Source of the DNA: a bacterium
Lineage (GTDB): Bacteria; Vulcanimicrobiota; Xenobia; Xenobiales; JADMJV01
Length of the DNA: 49,184 nucleotides
Assembly: GCA_018780265.1 (NCBI GenBank)
Contig: JADMJV010000068.1
Location: forward strand, 240,606 to 289,789
Direction: 5' to 3'
Shown here: one piece after another, positions 16,798 through 24,950 of the stretch
How positions within the stretch are numbered: position 1 is the first letter of the stretch
Layout of the letters: each line of letters opens with the position of its first letter
Made by a program: the position numbers and the translations under genes
The notes under the pieces: model-generated
Seen by the model: the letters and a program-made list of their open reading frames with translations, nothing else
Told to the model about the DNA's origin: nothing
Database searches by the model: none

Positions 16798-17505
16798 GTG
16801 AACAAAGTCGGAACCATCGAGGCTGCGATGGATAAAATTCAGGATGGCGCTACCTTGCTCATGGGCGGTTTCGGGGTTTGCGGCATTCCCGAGAACCTGA
16901 TCCGCGCTCTCCAGCAGCGCGGCACCAAAGACCTCACCATCGTCAGCAATAACGCGGGCGTGGAAGGCGCGGGCATCGGCCTGCTCATCGAAAATGGCCA
17001 GGTCCGCAAGATGATCTCCAGCTACATTGGAGAGAACAAGGTGCTGGAGCAAAAGGTGATCCAGGGTCAGATCGAGGTCGAACTCAATCCGCAGGGCACC
17101 CTGGCCGAGCGCGTGCGGGCCGGAGGGGCGGGTATCCCGGCTTTCTTCACCCCCACCGGCGTGGGCACGCCCGTAGCCGAAGGCAAAGAAGTGCGTGAAT
17201 TTCAGGGGCGCAAATATTTGATGGAAACGGCCTTGCGTGGCCAGGTGGCCTTTGTCAAAGCTCACAAAGCCGATCGGCATGGCAATCTGGTCTATCGCAT
17301 GACCGCCCGCAACTTCAATCCCGTCATGGCCACGGCCGCCGACTATGTGATCGCCGAGGTGGAAGAGATTGTTGAGCCCGGCCAACTAGACCCCGAGCAC
17401 ATCGTTACCCCGAGCGTGTTCGTTGATATGGTAATCAAGGGAGAACGCTATGACAAGCGCATCGAAAAGAGAGTCCATCGCCAGAAGAGTGGCGCAGGAG
17501 TTTAA
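16798..17505 (+). CDS. scoA: 3-oxoacid CoA-transferase, subunit A
   Basis: 235 residues; GTG start 5 nt after GGAG. With ScoB it moves CoA from succinyl-CoA to acetoacetate or a similar 3-oxoacid, feeding ketone-body, short-chain acid or branched-chain catabolism. The family signature GGFGVCGIPENL (23-34) is the CoA-transferase subunit A motif, and the length is normal. It overlaps scoB by 56 bp, longer than the few-base overlaps usual for this pair, and is the first gene of a scoA-scoB-acyl-CoA dehydrogenase operon. The exact acyl substrate cannot be read from sequence. Confidence 0.92.
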   Translation: MNKVGTIEAAMDKIQDGATLLMGGFGVCGIPENLIRALQQRGTKDLTIVSNNAGVEGAGIGLLIENGQVRKMISSYIGENKVLEQKVIQGQIEVELNPQGTLAERVRAGGAGIPAFFTPTGVGTPVAEGKEVREFQGRKYLMETALRGQVAFVKAHKADRHGNLVYRMTARNFNPVMATAADYVIAEVEEIVEPGQLDPEHIVTPSVFVDMVIKGERYDKRIEKRVHRQKSGAGV

Positions 17506-18115
17506 AGACGGTTTTTACGTCAACCTGGGTATCGGCATCCCCACTCTGGCTGCCAGTTACATTCCCGAAGGTCGTCACGTGATTCTCCATTCCGAAAACG
17601 GCATGATGGGAATCGGCGACTATCCCGAGGAGGGGCAGGAGGACGCCGATCTTATCAATGCCGGCAAGGAGACGGTGACCACCATTCCGGGGTCCAGTTT
17701 CTTCAGTGCGGCCGATTCCTTTGCCATTGTGCGCGGAGGTCACATTGATATCACCGTGATTGGGGCCATGGAGGTAGACCAGCATGGCGATCTGGCCAAC
17801 TGGATGATCCCGGGCAAGATGGTCAAAGGTATGGGCGGGGCGATGGATCTGGTGGCCGGCTCCAAGCGAGTCATTATCGCCATGCAGCACACCGGTCCGG
17901 ACGGATCTTCGAAGATTCTTAAACGTTGCACTTTGCCTCTGACCGGGGTAGGTGTGGTGGACACGATCGTCACCGAGATGGCCGTGTTAAAGAAAACGCC
18001 CCAAGGCCTGGAGTTGCTCGAAGTGCAGCCCGGCTTTACCACTCAGCAGGTGTTGGATGCCACCGACGCCGAGCTTATTGTAAAACCTTTAGGAGTCAAC
18101 GAATGCCTGCTGTGA
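17450..18115 (+). CDS. scoB: 3-oxoacid CoA-transferase, subunit B
   Basis: 221 residues; ATG at 17450 after AGGGAGAA. It contributes the catalytic glutamate of the heterodimeric CoA-transferase: Glu49 in HSENGMMG, where the enzyme-CoA thioester forms. VNLGIGIPTL near residues 24-33 is the conserved subunit B start. It overlaps scoA upstream by 56 bp and the acyl-CoA dehydrogenase downstream by 13 bp, so the three genes are probably translated from one message. Confidence 0.93.
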   Translation: MTSASKRESIARRVAQEFKDGFYVNLGIGIPTLAASYIPEGRHVILHSENGMMGIGDYPEEGQEDADLINAGKETVTTIPGSSFFSAADSFAIVRGGHIDITVIGAMEVDQHGDLANWMIPGKMVKGMGGAMDLVAGSKRVIIAMQHTGPDGSSKILKRCTLPLTGVGVVDTIVTEMAVLKKTPQGLELLEVQPGFTTQQVLDATDAELIVKPLGVNECLL

Positions 18116-19296
18116 AATCCCTTCCCCCCGATCTGCTGCCCGACAGCCATCTGCTCCAGCCCAAGCACCATGAGTTCCGCCAGCGTCTGCGACGTTATTT
18201 GGCCGATCACGTGGAACCGGTTTGGGCCGACTATGAAGCGCACGAGCGTTTCCCTCGCGATATTCTTCAGGATATGGCCAAGGAAGGTTTTCTGGGTATT
18301 CCCTTTCCGGTCGAATACGGCGGTATGGGTCTGGACTCGCTCAGTCTGGCCATGGCTATCGAAGAGTTTTCCAGGGCCTGGGGTTCGCTGGGCATCATTA
18401 TGGCCGCCCATATCGGCCTGGGTTCTTCGCCCATCTATAATTGGGGCAACGAAGAGCAAAAGCGCAAGTACTTAGTACCCCTGGCCAAAGGAGAACGGTT
18501 GGGCGGTTACGGACTGACCGAACCTCAGGCCGGCTCAGACTCGGGCGCTACCAAAACTTTTGCCAAGTTTGACGGGACTCACTGGATCCTGAACGGTGCT
18601 AAGGCCTGGTGTACCAACGCCACCGAGGCTTTTAGCTACGTGGTCAGCGCCGTCACCGACGAAGATAAGGGCAAGGGAGCGGGCATTTCGGCCTTTATTG
18701 TGGAGCGAGACTTTCCCGGCTTCTCTTTCGGTAAGAAAGAAGACAAGATGGGCTTGCGCTCCTCGGCCACCGGTGTGTTGCTTTTCGACAACTGCAAAGT
18801 GCCGGCCGAGAACCTGTTGGGAGAGCAAGGCAGCGGCTTCAAATATTTTATGAAGACTCTGGATGGAGGGCGCATCACCATTGGCGCCATGGCCCTGGGG
18901 CTGGGCTACGCAGCCTTAGAGGAGGCCGTCAAAGCGGTGGTCGGCGAGAATTACACCCGAGACCTCTGGGCCCATGAGTACAAATTGGCGCCGTTGGCCG
19001 AAATCGCCACCGAACTTTCGGCGGCCCGGCAGATGATTTACAATGCAGCCATCACCAAGGATTTGCAGCCGCGCTGGACTCAGGACGGGGCCATGGCCAA
19101 ATGGTATGCTTCTGAAGTGGCCATGCGGGCCACCGATCGGTTGGTTGGCTACATGGCCGAGAAAGGTTTGGAGATGAACGGCAAGATCTCCAGCGCCTTC
19201 CGCGACGCCAAATTGTGCACCATCGGCGAGGGCACTAACGAAATCTGCCGAGTGGTGATAGCCCGAGAGATGCTTAAAACCTACCAAAGTTCCTAA
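18103..19296 (+). CDS. Acyl-CoA dehydrogenase
   Basis: 397 residues from the ATG at 18103, with AGGAG 7 nt upstream inside scoB. This is an FAD-dependent alpha,beta-desaturase of acyl-CoAs that passes electrons to ETF. Motifs: GYGLTEPQAGSDSGA (about residue 145), WCTNA for FAD contact, and IGEGTNEICR near the C-terminus, whose Glu (about 376) sits at the catalytic-base position of the medium-chain enzymes. The chain-length preference is uncertain; the context with CoA-transferase suggests a short-chain or branched substrate such as isovaleryl- or glutaryl-type CoA. No ETF or enoyl-CoA hydratase gene adjoins it. Confidence 0.92.
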   Translation: MPAVKSLPPDLLPDSHLLQPKHHEFRQRLRRYLADHVEPVWADYEAHERFPRDILQDMAKEGFLGIPFPVEYGGMGLDSLSLAMAIEEFSRAWGSLGIIMAAHIGLGSSPIYNWGNEEQKRKYLVPLAKGERLGGYGLTEPQAGSDSGATKTFAKFDGTHWILNGAKAWCTNATEAFSYVVSAVTDEDKGKGAGISAFIVERDFPGFSFGKKEDKMGLRSSATGVLLFDNCKVPAENLLGEQGSGFKYFMKTLDGGRITIGAMALGLGYAALEEAVKAVVGENYTRDLWAHEYKLAPLAEIATELSAARQMIYNAAITKDLQPRWTQDGAMAKWYASEVAMRATDRLVGYMAEKGLEMNGKISSAFRDAKLCTIGEGTNEICRVVIAREMLKTYQSS

Positions 19297-19304
19297 AGAA
19301 GGCC

Positions 19305-20138
19305 CTAACTGTCCAGGTAGTCGGTGAGTTGGAGCAGGCGCGGTTTGAGCAATTCCTCGACGCGAGCACAACTCTCTTCGTCCATGCCGTAGCCGGAGCC
19401 ACGCAGGCATAGCATCTGATTGCCCGGTCCCAAGGAGAAGGTTTTCAGTTCGAGGAACCCCGCTATTTCGTCCCAACTGATGATGGCTTCTTTGTCGGTG
19501 ACGGCCATGATGTGGCCAGACATCACCTCTCCGCCGGGCATAATCAGGCGGTAGGGTTGGCCCACGATCGGGTTTGGCTGGGGCCATTTCTCGACCGTTT
19601 CGGCCAGCCACTGGGCCAGGCCCTCACGGCTTGCGTAGCAAGCCATGATTTCGCCAAAGGTGAAGGAGGCTTTGGCCACCACCATAAAACTGCGCCGGGG
19701 CCGCCGGAAGTACTTTTCCACATACAGCTTGAGCACGGCCAGGGACAGTTGCCAGTTGGAATCGGCCGAGCTGTGGGGATTGTTGGGGGTAAACGAGGGG
19801 GGGGCGTCGGTCAGATCGACCCAGGTTGATTTTCCCGCCCGGCGCAGGCCAAAGGTCACCGTTTGCTGGCCGTTACCCATAGGCGATTTGAGGACCAGTT
19901 TTTGACACACTTTGACCTCGGCTACTTTGTAGTCGATGGTCATGCTGAAGCGTTCCCAGGTCAATGACAATGTCCCACCCACGGCCGGCCAACCGCTGGC
20001 GGTGTCGGCCAACCAATGGCCCAGCAGCTCGGTCTCGGTCAAAGCCTCCCAAATCTGTTCGGGAAAGGCTCCGGTTTCGATGGATCTGCGAATAATGGGA
20101 CTCTCGTCAAGCCACACGCGACGTTCTTTCTCTGCCAT
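19305..20138 (-). CDS. Tandem SRPBCC (AHSA1-like) domain protein
   Basis: 277 residues; ATG at 20136-20138 follows AAAGGGGC. Two START-like domains are apparent. The first (about 10-135) begins IIRRSIETGAFPEQIWEALTETELLGHWL, of which the stretch from ETGAFPEQIWEALT on is the AHSA1 signature. The second (about 140-277) has FTFGEIMACYASREGLAQWL and GPGNQMLCL. The fold encloses a hydrophobic cavity; members bind lipids or act as Hsp90-like co-factors, but no ligand can be given. It diverges from the aldehyde dehydrogenase across only 37 bp, so the two may share a promoter region. A G8 run occurs within the gene. Confidence 0.75.
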   Translation of the reverse strand: MAEKERRVWLDESPIIRRSIETGAFPEQIWEALTETELLGHWLADTASGWPAVGGTLSLTWERFSMTIDYKVAEVKVCQKLVLKSPMGNGQQTVTFGLRRAGKSTWVDLTDAPPSFTPNNPHSSADSNWQLSLAVLKLYVEKYFRRPRRSFMVVAKASFTFGEIMACYASREGLAQWLAETVEKWPQPNPIVGQPYRLIMPGGEVMSGHIMAVTDKEAIISWDEIAGFLELKTFSLGPGNQMLCLRGSGYGMDEESCARVEELLKPRLLQLTDYLDS

Positions 20139-20175
20139 CCAAGGTGCCCCTTTCCTCGGACGCGAACGCGCGGCC

Positions 20176-21405
20176 ATGCTCAATTTGCCCCTGGTGCGTG
20201 CGCGCATCGTAGAACAACGCGGTGTCTGGATGGAAGAGTTGGCCGAGTTGCGCCAGGTGGACCCGTTTCAGGCGCTGGTTTCGGAAATACTCCCCTTGTT
20301 GGACGCCATGCGCTGGTTGGAAAAGAGGGGCGCTCAGGTATTGCGCCCTCAGGCGCCTTCGTGGCGGGATGCACCGGCCTGGATGCTGGGTCACAAGCTG
20401 GTCATCCACCGTCGTCCCCACGGCAAGGTGCTGGTGGTGGGTCCAGGCAACTATCCTCTCTTTTTGCCGGGCGTGCAGGCGCTGCAGGCGGTTGTAGCCG
20501 GCAATACGGTGATGATCAAGCCTCAGCGAGGTGCCGAGGCGCCTATGCGGCGACTGGTGCGCTTGCTCCACGATTGCGGTCTACCTGGCGCCTCGCTGGA
20601 GCTTTTGGAGAGCGACACTCAGGCGGTCTACGCCAGCCTGGAGGCAGGGGCCGACCTGGTGGTGCTGACGGGCTCGCTGGAAACCGGCCAAAAGTTACTG
20701 CCCGTGTGCGCTCAGAAGCCCGTTCCCACGATTGCCGAACTGTCTGGACACGACCTGGTGGTGTTGGGGCCTGACGCCGACGTGGCCGTGGCCTTGGGCG
20801 CCTTGAACTGGAGTCGCCAGCTCAATCACGGCAACACCTGTATGTGTCCGAAACGGGTCTGGTCGGCCCTCCCCCTGGGCCAGGAGGTCGACGTGCCGGT
20901 CACCCGGTACCAAGACTTTACTCAGTTGACTGAATGGTTGGGGCAAGAGCGCCACGGCCTGGGTATCAGCCTGTTTGGCGGGCCCAACTGGGTGGATCAG
21001 GTGCTGCCACACTGCCGCAGTGGATTTGTGACGGTCAACGATATCATCGCTCCCACGGCCGACCCGCGAGCCCCTTTTGGGGGTCGGGGGTTGTCGGGAT
21101 TTGGGGTCACCCGAGGCGCCGAGGGTTTGCTGGCCATGACCTATCCTCAAGCCGTTTTTACCAATCGTGGTCCGCGCTTTCACCTGTGGCCTCCCAGCGG
21201 TCGCGAGTTGGCCTTGATGCAGGCTTATACCGACTGGTCTCACGGTCGCGGCTGGAGGCGGATCAAGGCCGGGATGGCCATGGGGTGGGCCTGGGGCAGA
21301 TTGGTGTTGCGTCTGGCCCGACGGCCTGGGGGAGTGAAGCCCATCTGGAGCGAAACATCGGAGTGGAGGAGCGTTTGTGTTTCAGGGTTTGATGGCCGGA
21401 TTTAA
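20176..21405 (+). CDS. Aldehyde dehydrogenase family protein, short form
   Basis: 409 residues from the ATG at 20176, for which I see no ribosome-binding site. Conserved positions: Asn92 (GPGNYPL), Lys115 (MIKPQ), Glu188 (ELSGHD) and Cys222 (HGNTCMCPKR, replacing the usual GQxC). It is shorter than typical ALDHs (about 480) because the N-terminal part is reduced and the C-terminus has its own Trp/Arg-rich extension. NAD(P)-dependent aldehyde oxidation is likely; the substrate is unknown. It begins an operon with PilZ, glyoxalase I, an S46 peptidase and a MazG-like protein. The glyoxalase neighbour hints at aldehyde detoxification (inference). Confidence 0.8.
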   Translation: MLNLPLVRARIVEQRGVWMEELAELRQVDPFQALVSEILPLLDAMRWLEKRGAQVLRPQAPSWRDAPAWMLGHKLVIHRRPHGKVLVVGPGNYPLFLPGVQALQAVVAGNTVMIKPQRGAEAPMRRLVRLLHDCGLPGASLELLESDTQAVYASLEAGADLVVLTGSLETGQKLLPVCAQKPVPTIAELSGHDLVVLGPDADVAVALGALNWSRQLNHGNTCMCPKRVWSALPLGQEVDVPVTRYQDFTQLTEWLGQERHGLGISLFGGPNWVDQVLPHCRSGFVTVNDIIAPTADPRAPFGGRGLSGFGVTRGAEGLLAMTYPQAVFTNRGPRFHLWPPSGRELALMQAYTDWSHGRGWRRIKAGMAMGWAWGRLVLRLARRPGGVKPIWSETSEWRSVCVSGFDGRI

Positions 21406-22144
21406 GAGTCTTTTTGCTACCAAGAGCACTCAAGCCGAGATGGATGGCGGATTTCAGGAGCGGCGCAAGCTGATCAGGATGCGTTGTTCCTATGAGGTCA
21501 AGGGGAATCACAGAGACAAGAAATTTAAGGCAACCGTGGTTGACATAGGGCTGCAGGGCCTAAAAATGCGCACCGGCGAGAAGCTCAAGGTGGGCGACAA
21601 GGTCACCCTTTCGCCGCCCAGTGAGGGAGTGGGCAATACCGCTGCCCCGGTCGAAGGCAAGGTGCTCTGGATCAAGGCCACGGATAAAACGTTTGCTCGC
21701 TACGTGGGCTTAATTTTTACCACCAAGAAAGAAGAAATGGGCCAATCCTGGGTCAAGCTGCTGCTCAAAGAGTTGGGTTTTAAGCCCAAGTCGATTTTTA
21801 CCAATCGTCGTTTTGTACGAGCTGACTGTTTTTTGGACGCCAAATATATGTCTCGTCAGGTGAATCGCGAAGTGACCGGCCGAGTCTACAATTTGGGCGT
21901 GGGCGGTATGTTGCTCGAGAGTAACTACGAACTGCCCATGGGCGAACCTACCGAAATGGAGTTTGTCCCTCCCGAAGGCCTGCCCATCTTGCGGGTGTTG
22001 GCCTACCCTAAGCAAATCAAAAGAGATGGCACGGTTCGTCTCATCGGCCTGGAGTTTCGCGATTTGAGTGACCGCCAACTGGACGTGCTGGGTAGATATC
22101 TCAAGCAGTTGTTGCAGGCCAGCTTCAAGAACGAGCGCGGATAG
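21377..22144 (+). CDS. Double PilZ-domain protein (possible c-di-GMP effector)
   Basis: 255 residues, GTG start inside the end of the aldehyde dehydrogenase gene (29-bp overlap). Two PilZ-like domains are visible. The first starts ERRKLIRMRC and contains VVDIGLQGLKM. The second starts NRRFVRADCFLDA and contains VYNLGVGGMLLES. The RxxxR box is present in both; the D/NxSxxG box has Gly in place of Ser both times, so c-di-GMP binding is plausible but not certain. There are no membrane segments. The PilC-like gene of this window lies only 7 kb away, which may be coincidence. Confidence 0.8.
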   Translation: MFQGLMAGFKSLFATKSTQAEMDGGFQERRKLIRMRCSYEVKGNHRDKKFKATVVDIGLQGLKMRTGEKLKVGDKVTLSPPSEGVGNTAAPVEGKVLWIKATDKTFARYVGLIFTTKKEEMGQSWVKLLLKELGFKPKSIFTNRRFVRADCFLDAKYMSRQVNREVTGRVYNLGVGGMLLESNYELPMGEPTEMEFVPPEGLPILRVLAYPKQIKRDGTVRLIGLEFRDLSDRQLDVLGRYLKQLLQASFKNERG

Positions 22145-22175
22145 GATTCACATTGTCGGCTAAGAAGTGTGCGCC

Positions 22176-22586
22176 ATGCGTTTACTTCACACAATGTTGC
22201 GAGTGGTCGACCTGGAAAAGTCGATCGCCTTTTACGAGAAAGCCCTGGGCATGCGCCTTTTACGGCGTAAGGACTATGAATCGGGTCGCTTTACGCTGGC
22301 CTTCCTGGGCTATTGCGAGGAGAGCGAGGGCTCGGTTTTGGAATTGACCCACAACTGGGATCGCAAAGAATATTCTTTGGGCGAAGCCTATGGTCATCTG
22401 GCCATCGGTGTCGAGGATCTGGAGAAATCCTACCAGCATTGTCTCGAATGTGGAGCCGCCGCCAAGGTGCCCCCCAAGGTTTTTGGCAGCGGTACCCGCC
22501 TGGCCTTTGTCAAAGACCCGGACGGCTACGATGTGGAGTTGATCGAATTGTCCAGCAAATTCCAGGGCACAGCCGCCCGTGATTAA
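22176..22586 (+). CDS. gloA: Glyoxalase I (lactoylglutathione lyase)
   Basis: 136 residues; the ATG at 22176 gives the canonical beginning MRLLHTMLRV. It isomerises the hemithioacetal of methylglyoxal and a thiol to an S-lactoyl thioester. All four metal ligands of the Ni-type enzyme are present at family positions: His5, Glu56, His74 and Glu121. DPDGYDVELIEL closes the second beta-alpha-beta-beta-beta module. The length is that of the short bacterial GloA. It overlaps the peptidase gene by 8 bp. Whether this organism makes glutathione or another thiol is not shown here. Confidence 0.92.
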   Translation: MRLLHTMLRVVDLEKSIAFYEKALGMRLLRRKDYESGRFTLAFLGYCEESEGSVLELTHNWDRKEYSLGEAYGHLAIGVEDLEKSYQHCLECGAAAKVPPKVFGSGTRLAFVKDPDGYDVELIELSSKFQGTAARD

Positions 22587-24654
22587 TTGGCGCGGGTTGC
22601 TTTTGGCTGGCCTGTTGGCCCAGGGGGTGGTGGCCGACGAAGGCATGTGGCTATTGAATCAGCCCCCCAAAGAGAAATTGCAGCGCGACTACAACTTCGA
22701 TCTCAAGCCGGAGTGGCTTGATCATCTTATGAAAAGCAGTGTGCGCTTTAACAATGGCGGCTCCGGAGCATTTGTCAGTCAGGACGGGTTGGTGGTCACC
22801 AACCATCACATTGGCTCCGATTCGCTGCAGAAGCTGAGCAAACCGGGACGGGACCTGGTGCAACAGGGCTTTGTAGCGCGTAGCCTTAAGGACGAAGCCC
22901 CTTGTCCTGACCTTGAACTGAACGTGCTGCAATCCATTGAAGACATAACCGCTCAGGTAGAGGCAAGCGTGAAGGCGGGATCGACCGGGGAGCAGGCTGC
23001 CAATGCTCGGCGCAGCTTCATCTCCGGGTTGGAAAAGAGCGAGTCGGAAAAGTCCGGCCTGCGCTGCGACGTGGTCACGCTCTATCTGGGTGGAGCCTAT
23101 CACCTTTACCGCTACAAAAAGTATACCGACGTTCGCCTGGTGATGGCTCCCGAGCAGGGAGCCGCTTTCTTTGGCGGCGACGCTGATAACTTCGAATACC
23201 CACGCTACGATTTTGATGTCTGCCTGTTTCGGGTGTACGAAAACGGCAAGCCGCTGAATGGCAACCCCTACCTGAAGTGGAATGCTCAAGGAGTCAAGCC
23301 CGGTGATCTGGTTTTTGTGAGCGGACATCCGGGGCGCACCAACCGCCTGGAAACGCTGGCGCGACTGGAGCACCTGCGCGACCAGACGCTGCCTTTCCGA
23401 CTGGCTGCTCTGCGCAGCCAGGAGATGGCCCTGCGTCTCTATTCTCAAAGGGGCCCAGAACAGCGTCGCCAGGCTCAGGCCGAGCTTTACGGGGTGGCCA
23501 ACGCCCGCAAGGCCTATTCGGGGCAACATTTTGGCTTGCTCGATCAGGACCTGATGGGCACCAAGCGGCAGCGCGAACAGGCTCATCGTCAGGCGGTGGC
23601 CCAGGATGGGCGCTGGAGTCAGGAATCCGGGCCTGCCTGGGATAACATTGTCAAGGCTCAGACTCAGCTGGGCGGCTACGAAAAGGAGTATTACCTGTTC
23701 GAGCAACACTTAGCGCTGCAGGGGACTCTCTTTGAGTTTGCTCGTCACCTGGCCCGTTGGAGCCAGGAGAAAGACAAGGCTAACGGCGACCGTCTGCGCG
23801 AATACCGCGACTCCAACCTGGACTCGCTGTGGCAGGAAGTGCTTTCCTCGGCCGACATCTACCCCGATTTGGAAACGGCCGAATTGACGGCGTCTCTCGG
23901 TTTTGCGGCCGAAACTTTGGGCGCCACTCATCCCACCGTGCAACAGCTGCTTCAGGGTAAGAGTCCCGAAGCGCGGGCTCACGAACTGGTGTCGGGCAGC
24001 TCGCTGGGTCGGGTGGCGGCGCGCAAGCGCTATCGTGATTTGAGCTCGGCGGAACTGAAGGCACAGGGAGACCCCCTGATCGATCTCGCGCTGGCCATCG
24101 ACGAGGCCTCGCGGAAGCTGCGCCGACGCTACGAGCTCGAAGTGATGGAGCCGGAACTGAGTGCCTATGCCAGCATCGCCCGCTCGCAATTTGCGCTGCA
24201 AGGGAAGGACCTGGCTCCCGATGCCACCTTTACGCTGCGGCTCTCCTATGGAAAGGTCGGCGGCTACCGCGAAGGCGGACGCACTCTTCCCTTTGCCACC
24301 ACTTTGGGGGAGGCTTTCGCCTGTGCCCGCCAGCATCAGAATGAGGAGCCCTTTCGGTTGCCCAAGCGCTGGTGGGACGGACAAAAACGACTCAATCTCA
24401 ACATGGCCTACGATTTTGTCAGCACAGCCGACACCATTGGGGGCAATTCCGGCAGCCCGGTGGTCAATCGACAGGGCGAGGTGGTGGGGGTGAACTTTGA
24501 CCGCAATCGTCACGGTTTGTCGCGCAATTTTCTCTATACCGACCTTCAGGCTCGCCACATTTCGGTGCATTCTCCGGTCGTGTTGGAGTTGCTGGAAAAG
24601 CTCTACGGCTGCCCGCGGGTGGTTGCCGAACTGCGCAGCGGAAAGCGGCCGTGA
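22579..24654 (+). CDS. S46 family dipeptidyl-peptidase, DPP11-like
   Basis: 691 residues with a GTG start overlapping gloA. A signal peptide (ending near VVADEG) directs it to the periplasm. The triad is visible: TNHHIG (His76/77), PRYDFD (Asp213) and GGNSGSPV (Ser624). S46 enzymes remove dipeptides from peptide N-termini. The residue 18 after the catalytic Ser, which sets P1 specificity in the family (Gly in DPP7, Arg in DPP11), is Arg642, so a preference for Asp/Glu at P1 is predicted, assuming no indel. It is co-transcribed with gloA and the pyrophosphatase and may serve peptide nutrition. Confidence 0.9.
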   Translation: MINWRGLLLAGLLAQGVVADEGMWLLNQPPKEKLQRDYNFDLKPEWLDHLMKSSVRFNNGGSGAFVSQDGLVVTNHHIGSDSLQKLSKPGRDLVQQGFVARSLKDEAPCPDLELNVLQSIEDITAQVEASVKAGSTGEQAANARRSFISGLEKSESEKSGLRCDVVTLYLGGAYHLYRYKKYTDVRLVMAPEQGAAFFGGDADNFEYPRYDFDVCLFRVYENGKPLNGNPYLKWNAQGVKPGDLVFVSGHPGRTNRLETLARLEHLRDQTLPFRLAALRSQEMALRLYSQRGPEQRRQAQAELYGVANARKAYSGQHFGLLDQDLMGTKRQREQAHRQAVAQDGRWSQESGPAWDNIVKAQTQLGGYEKEYYLFEQHLALQGTLFEFARHLARWSQEKDKANGDRLREYRDSNLDSLWQEVLSSADIYPDLETAELTASLGFAAETLGATHPTVQQLLQGKSPEARAHELVSGSSLGRVAARKRYRDLSSAELKAQGDPLIDLALAIDEASRKLRRRYELEVMEPELSAYASIARSQFALQGKDLAPDATFTLRLSYGKVGGYREGGRTLPFATTLGEAFACARQHQNEEPFRLPKRWWDGQKRLNLNMAYDFVSTADTIGGNSGSPVVNRQGEVVGVNFDRNRHGLSRNFLYTDLQARHISVHSPVVLELLEKLYGCPRVVAELRSGKRP

Positions 24655-24950
24655 CTCTTCAAGAGCTGACCGAGGAGATGCACCGGTTTGTGGCCTCCAA
24701 AGGCTTCTATTCCGAATCCACTCCGCGCCCCCAGGTGCCGCGCAATCTGGCCATCTCGTTGGTCTTAGAAGCCAGCGAGGTGCTCGAGCACTTTCAGTGG
24801 GGAGAAGTGGCTGACCCGGAGGCACTGGGCGATGAATTGGCCGATGTAGCCTTGTATCTGATGCAGTTGGCCAGTATCAGCGGTATCGATCTGGAGCAGT
24901 CCATTCTCAATAAGCTGCGCAAAAATCAGCAGCGCGAGTGGCCCTCATAG
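24651..24950 (+). CDS. MazG-like nucleotide pyrophosphohydrolase
   Basis: 99 residues, GTG start overlapping the peptidase gene by 4 bp (GTGA). It has the all-alpha NTP pyrophosphatase pattern: LVLEASEVLEHFQW, then GDELADVALYLMQL, giving the E-x2-E and E-x2-D metal-binding residues. Such small proteins hydrolyse dCTP or non-canonical dNTPs to the monophosphate (house-cleaning). The single-domain length and FQW motif resemble the XTP3TPA/dCTPase group. Last gene of the operon; it converges with the next gene with a 6-bp overlap. Confidence 0.85.
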   Translation: MTLQELTEEMHRFVASKGFYSESTPRPQVPRNLAISLVLEASEVLEHFQWGEVADPEALGDELADVALYLMQLASISGIDLEQSILNKLRKNQQREWPS

